Source: JBBECJ01 sp963763325
GTDB lineage: Bacteria; Chloroflexota; Chloroflexia; Thermomicrobiales; CFX8
DNA: 64,000 bases
Assembly (NCBI GenBank): GCA_963763325.1
Contig: CAVXOL010000023.1
Span: 434,001-498,000 of the forward strand
Direction of reading: 5' to 3'
This document shows positions 38,004 through 47,665 of the stretch, piece after piece; the first letter of the stretch is position 1; every line of letters begins with the position of its first letter. The notes under the pieces are model-generated. The model saw only the letters and a program-made list of their open reading frames with translations. It did not search any database and was not told the origin of the DNA. The position numbers and the translations under genes were made by a program.

Positions 38004-39327
38004 TTAATCCGCGATAGGCATGCTAAGCGGCGCGCCTTTCCGCGGCAGGAGTGCGATACAGGGCAAGGCCAGGAACCAGATGACTGGGACGAACCAGTAG
38101 GCTTCGACGATCCCGATCGTGTCAGCAAACGCGCCGAACGCCAGCGCGGCGATGCTCATCGAGACGAAGCCGAGCGCCAGCAGCATGCCTGCCATCGGGC
38201 CACGCGCTTCCGGCAGAATCTCAGCGCCGACCGCCAGAATCACCGAGCGCGGCGCCATCGTGATCGCGCCGGCAAGCGCCAGGATGCCCAGCACCCACCA
38301 CGATCCATTCTCGACCCAGAGATAGAAGTAGAGCAGCGGCGGAGTCGCGGACTGTGAAGGCAAACAACATCGCGCGCCGGCCAACACGATCGGATAGGCT
38401 GCCGCCGATCAGCCCGCCGACAACGCCGGACGCGAACAGTGTCGAGAGCGCGAAGCCTCCGTACCACTCGCCGTGCCCCTTATCGACGAGCATTTTGACG
38501 AGGAAGAAGTGGAACGGCGTCGTCGCAATGCCGGTCAGGATCGAGTATGCGAGAAGTCCACCGATCGGGCCTCGTCGAGCACGCAGGATCGGGCGAATCG
38601 CGACCTTTGTCTGCGCCTGACGCCTCGCGTCAGTCACCGTCGTATCGAGCGTCAGATAAAGGACGACCGAGGCGACGATCCCGACCGTCATGACGACGAA
38701 CGAGCCTTCGAGGGTAAACAACGCGATCGCGCCGGTGATCAGGATCGGTCCGATCGTTCGCGACATTTCTCCACCGGCCATGAAGATGGACATCGCCCGG
38801 CCCATCTTCCTGCCGCCGAACTCACCGACCAGCGCAACGGCCGGCGCGTGGAACATCGCCGATGCCAACCCGGACACCAGCAACAACATCAAGACGACGG
38901 CGATGTTTGGCGCCAGCCCGAGCGATGACAGCGAGATGGCCGCCATCGCAGGTGAGAGCACGACAAACCAGCGTCGACTGGTGCGGTCGGCGACGGCGCC
39001 GATGAACGGCTGGAGGATGCTCGGCATCTGCTGGGCCGGCACCATCAGACTCGCCATCGCCAGCGAGACGCCGAGCTTGTCCTGAATGGCGGGCACCAGC
39101 GGCCCAATAAACGATGGGTAAAGGTCGTGTGAGAAGTGCGCGAACGACGCAACCGCGACGCCTTTGGCGTCGTAGGTATCCTCGTCGGCGTCAATCGAGT
39201 TCGTCGCGGGAGCAACGACTTGCTGTTCGTTCGTCGTCAGGTCGGTGGTTGCACTATCCGTGGTGATTCCCCTTCTGGCTGGCCAGAGCCGGTATCCATC
39301 ATATCCGTCATTGGTACAGGTTGCCAC
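38004..39327 (-). pseudogene. MFS transporter, fosmidomycin-resistance (Fsr)-like, one frameshift
   Basis: About 420 residues with 12 membrane segments. The opening FAHFSHDLYPSFIGPLVPAI and ADRTSRRWFVVLSPAM are typical of the Fsr branch. The frame breaks near 38345-38352 in a segment starting MLFAFTV; the rest continues as LYFYLWVENGSWWVLG and ends PRKGAPLSMPIAD. Everything else reads cleanly, so one base error is likely. The exact start is unsure (GTG 39327 is the longest). It is divergent from the next exporter. Confidence 0.8.
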
Positions 39328-39497
39328 GGACTCCGAAATACCTGTACCTCCCTATCCCAATGGACAGTCACACGACTCCGCTCGCTCGGTAGGATTCAAA
39401 GTGGAAGTCGCGGTTGCCCTACCGGCCGGGCACTGCCCATCGGACGAGGAACTGACCTTCAGGCCGGGTCACACTGTCCATCCGGACGGTTTGTTAC

Positions 39498-39513
39498 AGA
39501 GTTCACAAACTCT
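39498..39513. promoter_or_regulatory. 16-base inverted repeat in divergent exporter promoter region
   Basis: AGAGTT-CACA-AACTCT is a perfect 6-bp inverted repeat about 85 bases before the DHA2 exporter start. A second pair, GGTACAGG (39313-39320) and CCTGTACC (39341-39348), flanks the start of the other exporter. Either could be an operator; no regulator gene is adjacent. Confidence 0.35.
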
Positions 39514-39596
39514 AGGATAGGGAACATCACGGCTGGGGCGCCGTGGTGACCGGGAGCGATATCGCTTTCACGCAAGGTAGCGAACGGGGTTTGCCA

Positions 39597-41249
39597 ATGA
39601 GTATGAACTCATCACTTGCCGGTCGAGTCAACGAGGGCAACGCGAAGTGGTACACACTGATCGCGGCCTGTTTCGCGCTTTTCATGGCAATTCTGGATAA
39701 CCTGGTCCTCAATGTCGCGCTGCCGACGATCTCCCGTGATCTGGACGCAACGACGACGCAACTGCAATGGATCGTGTCGTCGTACATCCTCGTCTTCGCG
39801 TCGCTCCAGATTACGGCTGGCGGCCTCGGCGACCGGCTCGGACGCAAGCGCTGGTTCGTCATCGGTATCGCGATGTTCACGGCGTCGTCGCTGTTCGCGG
39901 CCTTCTCCCGGAACGTCGAGATGCTGATAGTGGCCCGTGCGCTGCAGGGGCTCGGCGCGGCTTTCATCCTGCCGCTGTCGCTCTCACTCGTCTCAAATGC
40001 CTTCCCGCCGGAAGAACGCGGCAAGGCGCTCGGTATCTGGTCAGCGGTCTCCGTCTCCGGTCTGGCGCTCGGCCCGGTCGTTGGTGGGCTGCTGGTCCAG
40101 TACGTGTCGTGGGAGTGGATCTTCCTCATCAACGTCCCGATCGGCATTCTCGCAATCATCGTGACCCAGGCGGTCGTGACGGAATCGAAGGACACGACTG
40201 GAGACGTCGCGACCGACATTCCTGGGACAGTGTTGATCACCGGAGCAATCGCTTCGCTGACCTACGGCCTGATCGAGGCTGGCGAGCGCGGCTGGAACGA
40301 TTCGCTGATTCTGGCGGCGTTCGCGATCGCGGCGATCCTCGCCGTCGCGTTCGTCTGGGTTGAATCGCGAACTGCGAAGCCGATGGTGCCGCTCCGCTTC
40401 TTCAAGTCACCGACCTTCACCGGCGCCAACATCGACGCCTTCGCGATCTCGTTCCTGATCGCCGGTCTGGCCTTCTTCGGCACACTCTACCTGCAGAACG
40501 TGCTTGGCTTCTCGCCGGTCCGGGCCGGGATGGCGTTGATCCCGATGGTGATCGTCATGATGTTCGGCGCTCCGGCGTCCGGCGCGCTCGTCAATCGCAT
40601 CGGCGCGCGCATCCTGATCTCGTTCGGGATGATCGTGGCCGGGTTCGGAACACTCCTCTACATGCGCGCCAGCGTCGATGGCAGCTACTGGGATCTGCTG
40701 CCGTCCTACCTGGTGATGGGCCTCGGGATGTCGTTCATCTTCGCGCCGATGACGACAGCCGTTCTCAACAGCGTTCCATCCGAGCGAAGTGGCGTTGCAT
40801 CTGCCGTCAACGGCGCAATCCGCGAGATTGGCAATGTGTTCGGGATCGCTTTCCTCGGCACGATCATGAACCGCACCTACCAGGACACGTTCAACGCCGA
40901 TCCCTCGGTCCAGACGTTGCAGCAGACCAACAGCGACCCGATCGTCTCGCAAGCGATCGCGTTCATCAGCAACGGCATGAGCCAGGGTGGACGTGTGATC
41001 GACGAGATCGTCGAGAGCGGCGGATTTCCCGGTCTGGAGCAGTATCCAGATGCGATAGCGACGATCCGGCTCGCGAGTGGCGAAGCGTTCATGGCCGGCA
41101 TGGACCGCGCGATCTACGTCTCGGCCTTCGCGATCATGGCGATGGCGGTCGTCTCGTTCTTCCTCATCAAGGACGACGTCGTCAGCGGCGTCCGGAACTA
41201 CACCGAGCCTGAGGAATTCGAACTCCCGCTCGACCAGGTTGCTGACTGA
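39597..41249 (+). CDS. DHA2-family MFS drug exporter (EmrB/QacA-like)
   Basis: About 550 residues with 14 predicted membrane segments. Motifs include FMAILDNLVLNVALPTISRDL (segment 1; first 20 residues of interest), LQWIVSSYILVFASL, GDRLGRKR between segments 2 and 3, and LGPVVGGLLV (motif C of antiporters). Such proteins expel drugs or toxic amphiphiles using the proton gradient. ATG 39597 is used; a GTG 18 codons upstream is possible. It has a terminator after its stop and reads without frameshift. Confidence 0.88.
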   Translation: MSMNSSLAGRVNEGNAKWYTLIAACFALFMAILDNLVLNVALPTISRDLDATTTQLQWIVSSYILVFASLQITAGGLGDRLGRKRWFVIGIAMFTASSLFAAFSRNVEMLIVARALQGLGAAFILPLSLSLVSNAFPPEERGKALGIWSAVSVSGLALGPVVGGLLVQYVSWEWIFLINVPIGILAIIVTQAVVTESKDTTGDVATDIPGTVLITGAIASLTYGLIEAGERGWNDSLILAAFAIAAILAVAFVWVESRTAKPMVPLRFFKSPTFTGANIDAFAISFLIAGLAFFGTLYLQNVLGFSPVRAGMALIPMVIVMMFGAPASGALVNRIGARILISFGMIVAGFGTLLYMRASVDGSYWDLLPSYLVMGLGMSFIFAPMTTAVLNSVPSERSGVASAVNGAIREIGNVFGIAFLGTIMNRTYQDTFNADPSVQTLQQTNSDPIVSQAIAFISNGMSQGGRVIDEIVESGGFPGLEQYPDAIATIRLASGEAFMAGMDRAIYVSAFAIMAMAVVSFFLIKDDVVSGVRNYTEPEEFELPLDQVAD

Positions 41250-41280
41250 CAATCACAATCACTGGCATCACGACCGAAAA

Positions 41281-41318
41281 TGCCGAGCTTTCCCACCCCA
41301 AAGGCAGGAAGCTCGGCA
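41281..41318. terminator. Hairpin after the DHA2 exporter
   Basis: TGCCGAGCTT (41281-41290) pairs perfectly with AAGCTCGGCA (41309-41318), preceded on the plus strand by AAAA, so it could also end the convergent NHL gene. Confidence 0.7.
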
Positions 41319-41454
41319 TCATCAGTTGAGCGAATAGCCTCATTGGCTCGATACCGGCATCATCGAGTGTCACTAAATAGTGACAATGTTTGCCCCCACC
41401 ACATTCCCGGATCGATACCTTCGAATCGACCGTTGACCCAACGAGCCAGCTCGG

Positions 41455-43380
41455 CTAACGCAACGGATCGACGTAGACGGCGACCCCGTACGGCAAGATG
41501 AACTCACCCGCACCAGAACCGCGGCCACCGAATGCGAACAGGCGCGCGCCTGTCTCGCCGTTGAATGCGACGACGCGGTCATTGTTTGTATCTGCAACAA
41601 AGACGATGTGGTCGCGGGAGGTTGGTTCCACGGCGATTCCTCTCGGTACGTTGAACCCTCCCCAACTCAGCAGCACGTTGCCGCTCGTGTCCGTCTTGAC
41701 GACCCGGTTGTTGACCTTGTCGGTAACGTAGAGGCTGCCGCGCTGGTCGCTGGCGATCATGTAAGGTTCATCGTACTCGCCAATATCCGCGCCGGTGCTG
41801 CCCCATGTCGCGACGAATGCTCCCCTGGCCGTGAACGACTGAATACGGTCATTGCCCGTATCGGCGACGAAGACCGAGCCAGACTGATCGACAGCCAGAC
41901 CGACTGGCTGGTAGAACGTGCCATCACCGGTTCCAGCCCCACCCCAGCTCTGCATTGAGGCCCCCGACGAGTCGAAGCGCTCAATAACATAGTCGCCCTC
42001 TGTCACGTAGACACTGCCGTCCGGGCCGATGGCAACGCTGAGTGGATAGTAGGAATTCCACGACAGGAGGTGTTGACCATCCAGATTGAACTTCTGGATG
42101 CGATTGTTGAAGCTGTCCGCCACGTAGACGAATCCCTTTTCACGATCGACCGCGATGGCGTACGGATTCCTGAACTCACCGTCCGCGGTTCCGCTCTGAC
42201 CAAATGTGAACAGATGAGTGCCGCTGAAATCGAACACCTGGACGCGATCCTGACCGGCTTCGGTCACGTAGACACGAGCGTACGAGCCGGTTGGGCTGGT
42301 GGCTGTGCTCGACGGAGTGTTCGACGGACTGCTGGGCGGCGTATTCTCCGGTGTGTTCGTCGCCGCAGTTGTTGGGGTATTGGTCGGCGTGCTCACTGAG
42401 GTACCCGCCGGCGTCTCGGCCGATGTGCCAGTAGCTGTGGCCGTTAGCGTGGATGTCGTCGTACTCGCCGGTGTTACGGTCGCCGTCGCGGTCTGAGTTC
42501 CGGCCTGCCCGTACCGCCAGGTGTGATAGTGCAGACCAACATTGCCAGCCTCGACCTGCCAACCGGAGGGATTGCCGGGCGTGTAGGTCAGGCAGCGCCG
42601 CTCGAAGCACTGCATCAATACGACGAGGTCAATCCCGCCGACCTTTACATCCGCCCAGTACGCCTCGGTGATCGGGTAGCCGGTCGCATAGAACGCGCTC
42701 TCAAACAGCGTTGCCGTCGTCAATCCGCCATCCTGGTAAACGGTCCCGGAAGCGTTCATGAACTCCCAGAACGGAGACGCAACCTGATGGTCGATGTTCG
42801 GCACCGTCACACGGTGCGCGGCCGTCACGCCATAGGCCGCCAAAGAGGCGTCGATCGACACATTCCCATCGCGATCGACCAACTGGACGATCGTAGCCTC
42901 GTCGGGCAGTGGGCTTGCGTTCAGCAGACCGGCGAAGGTCGCGTAGGTTGGGCCTTCAGCGTCGTCGCCATCCCCGGCAACCGGAACGTCAGCTGGACCG
43001 TGTTCCTCGAACGTGGCATCGCCCATCTGCATGTTGCCAGTCACCATCTCGACAACCAGCAGTCCGTTGGTCACATACCAGATCGACGACGAATCGCCGT
43101 TCGGATCCGTGATCTCCATCCGCGATTTGTCGAAATACTGGACCAGGCGCTCCCCGCCCGGCGCGCCAGCATACTCCTCGGAAAGTGCGGCGTGGTTGGC
43201 CGCTGGCCCCCACAACCAGGTACGGGAGACGGCGCCGTCAGCGACCGGTCGATCGGTCCGTTCCCAGGTTCGCTCGAAGTATTGGTTGGCCGGGGAAACT
43301 GCGCCAGTACTGCCGACCGCCGCAACGATCAGGCCGATCGCGATGACGAGTGCGGCAATGCCGGTGAGGCGTGTTTGCAT
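41455..43380 (-). CDS. Exported NHL-repeat beta-propeller protein
   Basis: The 641-aa protein starts with a signal peptide (LTGIAALVIAIGLIVAAVG). Residues 30-290 form a domain shared with Thermomicrobia exported proteins (RTWLWGPAANHAALSEEY, VQYFDKSRMEIT, ATGYPITEAYW, QCFERRCLTYTPGN), related to the transpeptidase modules. A linker of about 60 Thr/Ser/Pro residues follows. The last 265 residues hold about six NHL repeats (FRNPYAIAVD, VYVADSFNNRIQKF, VFVADTGNDRIQSF, VFVADTNNDRVVAF), a propeller for protein or ligand binding. The ATG follows AAGGAGGAC. It is presumably secreted or wall-bound. Confidence 0.85.
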   Translation of the reverse strand: MQTRLTGIAALVIAIGLIVAAVGSTGAVSPANQYFERTWERTDRPVADGAVSRTWLWGPAANHAALSEEYAGAPGGERLVQYFDKSRMEITDPNGDSSSIWYVTNGLLVVEMVTGNMQMGDATFEEHGPADVPVAGDGDDAEGPTYATFAGLLNASPLPDEATIVQLVDRDGNVSIDASLAAYGVTAAHRVTVPNIDHQVASPFWEFMNASGTVYQDGGLTTATLFESAFYATGYPITEAYWADVKVGGIDLVVLMQCFERRCLTYTPGNPSGWQVEAGNVGLHYHTWRYGQAGTQTATATVTPASTTTSTLTATATGTSAETPAGTSVSTPTNTPTTAATNTPENTPPSSPSNTPSSTATSPTGSYARVYVTEAGQDRVQVFDFSGTHLFTFGQSGTADGEFRNPYAIAVDREKGFVYVADSFNNRIQKFNLDGQHLLSWNSYYPLSVAIGPDGSVYVTEGDYVIERFDSSGASMQSWGGAGTGDGTFYQPVGLAVDQSGSVFVADTGNDRIQSFTARGAFVATWGSTGADIGEYDEPYMIASDQRGSLYVTDKVNNRVVKTDTSGNVLLSWGGFNVPRGIAVEPTSRDHIVFVADTNNDRVVAFNGETGARLFAFGGRGSGAGEFILPYGVAVYVDPLR

Positions 43381-43614
43381 GGCGTCCTCCTTGACGGATC
43401 ATGAGTCGTGGCTCGTCGATGAGCCCGAATCCACTATCCGATCCGACGCGGATGGACGCCATGAAGTCATCTCACAGTTTGAGTCACAGTTGTTGCGGGA
43501 GGAGAGAGAAGCGGACCGGTCTCCGACCGGTCCCGACGAGCAGGAGAGTATCCGTCGAAGTGATTAGCAGAACGTGGGAGTCCGATGAGTCGTTGCCAAA
43601 TCTGGCGCCCGACC

Positions 43615-44295
43615 TCAGGCACCCGTCGCAGTCAGGTCCTTGTCTTCCATTTCCCAGGTATGGTCGAGCGTGTGGAAAGCGGTGTGCCGAATCAGGAATC
43701 TGAGCGGCCAGTTTCGGGCCATTTTGCTCTCTGAATTCAACGCCCGAATTGCGTCGCAGTACGCATCGCGATGCGCGTTCAGCCCGGCCTCCGTGAGCAT
43801 CTCCTCCAGCGGGGTCAGAATGCCGATCTTCTTCGCACAGTCCAACTCCGCGCCAAGTGTATGACGGACGATGTGGTCTCGATCTCGCCCGCCACCGCGC
43901 GGGCCACGCTGCATCTCAGCTGAGACCCGCGACCGAACGTCGTCGAAATACGACCAGCACGCCCGCATCAGCGTCAGATGTCGCTCCAACGCGACGCTCG
44001 ACATGGGTTCACGATCGATGCTCGAGAATCCGAACGAGATGCCCCAAAAGTCAGTCGAACCGGTGCCCTCATATTGTTCAACCACCTCAAGAGCGGTGGT
44101 GTCGGCAAACGCTGCGGGATCCATGCCGGCTGCCCGCGCTACCGGCGAATAACGTGGGAGGTAGGAGCGTAGCACTTCGAGCGCGGCGTCGCCGGTCTTC
44201 GCTCCACGGGCGAGGCCGGGCCAATCGGGCGCTACGGCTACGACCTTCTTGCCCTTCGGTCCGACTTCGAGCGTCACCCTGACGAGATGATCCAC
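43615..44295 (-). CDS. DinB-like helical protein with HicB-like N-terminus
   Basis: The 226-aa protein has a short beta-rich N-terminus (VRVTLEVGPKGKKVVAVAPDWPG split across strands, reminiscent of HicB-type domains). A helical domain follows with HTLGAELD and RHTAFHTLDHTWEMED, where spaced histidines resemble the metal site of DinB/YfiT proteins. Family members are thiol-dependent transferases or unknown. The start at 44295 has no strong ribosome site. It is followed by the broken ilvD on the same strand upstream, 66 bases away, but I see no functional tie. Confidence 0.6.
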   Translation of the reverse strand: MDHLVRVTLEVGPKGKKVVAVAPDWPGLARGAKTGDAALEVLRSYLPRYSPVARAAGMDPAAFADTTALEVVEQYEGTGSTDFWGISFGFSSIDREPMSSVALERHLTLMRACWSYFDDVRSRVSAEMQRGPRGGGRDRDHIVRHTLGAELDCAKKIGILTPLEEMLTEAGLNAHRDAYCDAIRALNSESKMARNWPLRFLIRHTAFHTLDHTWEMEDKDLTATGA

Positions 44296-44360
44296 GACTT
44301 CTCCCCGCGCAGAAGCTCATACGCCGACATAACGCCGCGTTCCGGTTGTGGAACGGCCCG

Positions 44361-46067
44361 TCACTGGAAGTTCGGACGCGTGACCGCCCCTTCGTCAGCC
44401 GTCGAGACGAGCGCCGCGTACTTGGCGAAGACGCCAGATGTGTACTGTGGCTTCGGCGGCTGCCAGTCGGCCAGTCGTGCTGCAATCTCGTCGTCGGAGA
44501 GCTCGACGTTGAGCGACCGTTCCTTGACATCGATCGAGATGATGTCGCCCTCGCGAAGAGCAGCAATAGCGCCGCCCATCGCCGCTTCCGGCGCAACGTG
44601 GCCGATGCAGAAGCCGCGTGTGCCGCCGGAGAAGCGACCGTCGGTCATCAGAGCGACCGTCTCGCCAAGACCGGCCCCGACCAGCGCGCCGGTCACACCC
44701 AGCATCTCGCGCATGCCAGGTCCGCCACGTGGGCCTTCGTATCGGATCACGATCACATCGCCTGCAACGATTCGTCCCTCAGTGACGGCGTGCATCGCGT
44801 CCTCTTCACGGTCGAAGACGCGTGCCGGACCACGATGGCTGTAGCGGTCGGCAGCGGCAATCTTGATGACGCTGCCCTTGGTGGCGAGGTTGCCCTTAAG
44901 GACGAGCAGCCCGCCCGGTGCCTTGAATGGCTCAGCGACGGTCGTAATGACCTGTTGGCCGGGTGTCTCGACAGCCCCCGCGCTTTCCTCGGCGAGGGTC
45001 TTCCGGTCGGCGTCAGTTGGTTGCCATCAAGGACGCCGCCCTCGATCAGGCGCTTGCGTGATGAGCTGGATTCCACCGGCCTTGTAGACATCGTACCGCG
45101 GTGTACTTTCCTCCCGGCATCAGGTCGGCGATGAGCGGCGTCCGGTCGGAGATTGCGTTGAAGTCGTCGATCGTCAGTGGGATCTCGGCCTCGCGCGCCA
45201 TCGCCAGCGAGTGGAGGACGATGTTGGTCGATCCGCCGGTCGCGCATGCACTGGCGAACATGTTGTCGAACGCTGGCGCGCGTCAGGATGTCGCTTGGCC
45301 GCAGCCCGCGTTCGAGCTGTTCCATCACCAGTTGGCCGGCGTCGAAGCCGATCTCCTGCTTGGCCGGGTCCTCCTGCTGGCACGCTGGCCATTCCGACCG
45401 GTGAGAGGCCGAGCATCTCTATCGCCGTCGCCATCGTGTTGGCGGTGAACTGTCCGCCACATGCGCCCGCGCCGGGGAGCGCGAATGCTCCAGCTCGTAC
45501 AGTTCGTCGTCGGTCATCCGGCCCGGCTGCGTTCGCGCCGATGCCCTCGAAGACATCGACGATCGTCACGTCGCGATCCTGGAAGCGCCCCGGGTAGATC
45601 GATCCCGCCATACAGGACAAAGCCGGGCATGTCGAGCCGGATCAGCGCCATCGCCGATGCAGGCAGCGTCTTGTCGCAGGCAGCCAGGATGACGATCGCG
45701 TCGAACATATGGCCGCGACCGACCAGCTCGATCGAGTCCGCGATCAGCTCACGCGAGACGAGCGAGGCCTTCATGCCCTCGGTGCCCATCGTCACGCCAT
45801 CGGAGATGGCGACCGTGTTGACCTCCATCGGCGTGCCGCCGGCGGCACGGATGCCCTCCATCACCTACTGGGCCAGCCGCCGCAGGCCGAAGTTGCATGG
45901 CATCGTCTCGATCCAGGAGTGGGCAACGCCGACGATCGGGCTTCTTGAGATCGTCGTCCTGAAAAGCCAATCGCGTGCAGCATCGCGCGGGCGGCGGCGC
46001 GGTCCCGGCCGTCATGCATGACGCGGCTCTTATGCCGCATGTCAAAGCCGGTCGTCGTATCGCTCAT
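44361..46067 (-). pseudogene. ilvD: Dihydroxy-acid dehydratase, many frameshifts and an in-frame TAG
   Basis: Joined, the pieces give about 565 residues, the normal IlvD length. They include KSRVMHDGRDRAAARAML, MEGIRAAGGTPMEVNT, AACDKTLPASAMALIRLDMP, GACGGQFTANTMATAIEMLGL, ATGGSTNIVLHSLAMAREAE, DVIVIRYEGPRGGPGMREML and LMTDGRFSGGTRG. These are the Fe-S ligands and substrate motifs for the valine/isoleucine pathway. ATG 46067 follows GGAGA. The frame changes at least eight times, and a TAG stands at about 45870 (LAQ-TAG-VMEGI) where Leu is usual. For a biosynthetic gene with every motif kept, bad consensus is likelier than decay. Confidence 0.85.
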
Positions 46068-46217
46068 CGTGTTCTCCATCATCCCGCTCCCCGGCTGGGA
46101 GGGTCACTCACTCCAAGATCGGGCAATCATCCCCTGACGGCCGTGATTCGGCAAGTGCAGCGTGCGACGACGAGCGGGCGGATTGTGTGCTTGAGCCCGG
46201 GGACGTACCATGCGCCG

Positions 46218-47090
46218 GTGGGAGTGGTAGCAGTTGGGCTGGTCCTGATCTCAGCGGTGATGCACGCCACCTGGAACGTGCTGGCGAAGCGCAGCGCCGA
46301 CCCGTTGGCGTTTCTGTTCGCCATCAGCGCGTTCGGACTGGCCGTCTACGCCGTTCCGGTTGCCATCGTATTTGCAAACGTCGGCGCTTCAACTCGAGTT
46401 ATACCGTTCCTGCTGGTCAGCGGCCTTCTGGAGGTGGTCTATGTCGTGTTTCTGGCGGCTGCCTACCGCAACGGTGCCCTCTCGCTGACCTACCCGATCG
46501 CACGTGGGACCGGCGTCGTCCTCGTCCCGCTGCTGGCGATCCCGCTACTCGACGAGCAGCCGACCTGGGTCGCGCTGGCGGGGATCGCCACGATCCTGCT
46601 CGGCTTCGTCACGATCAGCGTCCTCGGTGCGCGAGACCGGGTCGCCGAAGAGATCGCGCACGGACGGCGCGGGATGCTGTTCGCGCTGTTGACCGGCTTC
46701 ACGATTGCGTCCTACTCGCTGGTGGACAAGGCCGGCGTCCAACACGCCAACGCACTCGTCTACGTCTATGGGTTGATCGGGCTGCAAACCCTGTTCCTGC
46801 TACCGTACATCGTTGCCCGGCGCCGAGCGGCAGTTGCCAACGCCTGGCAGACGAACCGAATCGCCATCATTATCGGTGGCGTGCTGCATATCGGCACCTA
46901 CCTGATTGTCCTGGCCGCGATGAAAGTCTCAGGCAGCCAGATCGGCTACATCGTGCCGCTTCGTGAAACCAGCATCGTCTTCGCGACATTGCTCGGCGTC
47001 GTGATCCTGAAAGAGCGAATCGGCAACGTCCGGATCGCAGGCTCGGTTCTGATCGGTGCCGGTGTGCTGGCGATCGCGCTTGGCGGCTAG
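46218..47090 (+). CDS. DMT-superfamily (EamA) transporter
   Basis: About 290 residues with ten hydrophobic segments in two EamA halves. Typical stretches are ISAVMHATWNVLAKRS (segment 1), LTYPIARGTGVVLVPLLAI (end of the first half) and IGYIVPLRETSIVFATLLG (second half). These proteins move amino acids or other small metabolites; the direction is unknown. GTG 46218 is chosen by the membrane topology; no strong ribosome site marks it. Its TAG stop overlaps the stop of the convergent flavoprotein gene. Confidence 0.82.
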   Translation: MGVVAVGLVLISAVMHATWNVLAKRSADPLAFLFAISAFGLAVYAVPVAIVFANVGASTRVIPFLLVSGLLEVVYVVFLAAAYRNGALSLTYPIARGTGVVLVPLLAIPLLDEQPTWVALAGIATILLGFVTISVLGARDRVAEEIAHGRRGMLFALLTGFTIASYSLVDKAGVQHANALVYVYGLIGLQTLFLLPYIVARRRAAVANAWQTNRIAIIIGGVLHIGTYLIVLAAMKVSGSQIGYIVPLRETSIVFATLLGVVILKERIGNVRIAGSVLIGAGVLAIALGG

Positions 47091-47653
47091 CGATGGGACT
47101 CTGAGTTCAGCGGGAGCGAGCTCAGCACGTGCGCGACGATCGTTTCGGTCGGAGCCATCGTCAGCCACCCGCTCGAGTCCGGAACAGGGTCGAGGACGGT
47201 AACACCCCATTGACGCAATTCGATGGCCGAGTGTCGCGCCCGCGGGTGGTTCCAGAGCGGGTCGTTGACTGAAATCGCGACGATCACCGGAGTGCCACGC
47301 CCTATCGCTTCGGCGGTGATCGACAGCGCAAGGCTGTCTGCGATGCCCTGGGCCAGCTTATTGAGCGTGTTGAACGAGCACGGAGCCACCAGCAGGACGC
47401 CCTCCGGCGGTCGCGGCCGGATCGCGTCGTCGAAGTAGCTTTCGACGACGCGATGGCCTGGGACGAGCGCGAGTTCACGCGGACTGACGATGCGCAACGC
47501 ATTCGGCGTCAGCACCGTCAGCAGATTTGGGACGCGAGGCGCGAGCTGTTCGATCAGGTCGGGAACACGACGCGCGCTCGACGCACCCGAGACGATCAGG
47601 TACGTCGCGTCGTATGGGTCTCGTCCACCACCCGGAAGGCACCCTGCCCCCAT
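47087..47653 (-). CDS. Flavoprotein (HFCD/Dfp-UbiX family)
   Basis: The 188-aa protein has the FMN-binding features of homo-oligomeric flavin-containing decarboxylases: LIVSGASSARRVPDLI at the start and VAPCSFNTLNKLAQGIADSL in the second half. It is a stand-alone domain, not a CoaBC fusion, and lacks obvious UbiX context. The substrate is unknown. Thirteen bases separate it from the stop of the M28 gene upstream on the same strand, so cotranscription is likely. Confidence 0.82.
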   Translation of the reverse strand: MGAGCLPGGGRDPYDATYLIVSGASSARRVPDLIEQLAPRVPNLLTVLTPNALRIVSPRELALVPGHRVVESYFDDAIRPRPPEGVLLVAPCSFNTLNKLAQGIADSLALSITAEAIGRGTPVIVAISVNDPLWNHPRARHSAIELRQWGVTVLDPVPDSSGWLTMAPTETIVAHVLSSLPLNSESHR

Positions 47654-47665
47654 CTCGCGTCCCGC

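Noticed and set aside
46211..46231. A short ATG frame (MRRWEW then stop) as a leader peptide of the DMT gene
   Set aside because: It is only six codons, has no attenuator-like stem, and may just reflect an unclear start.
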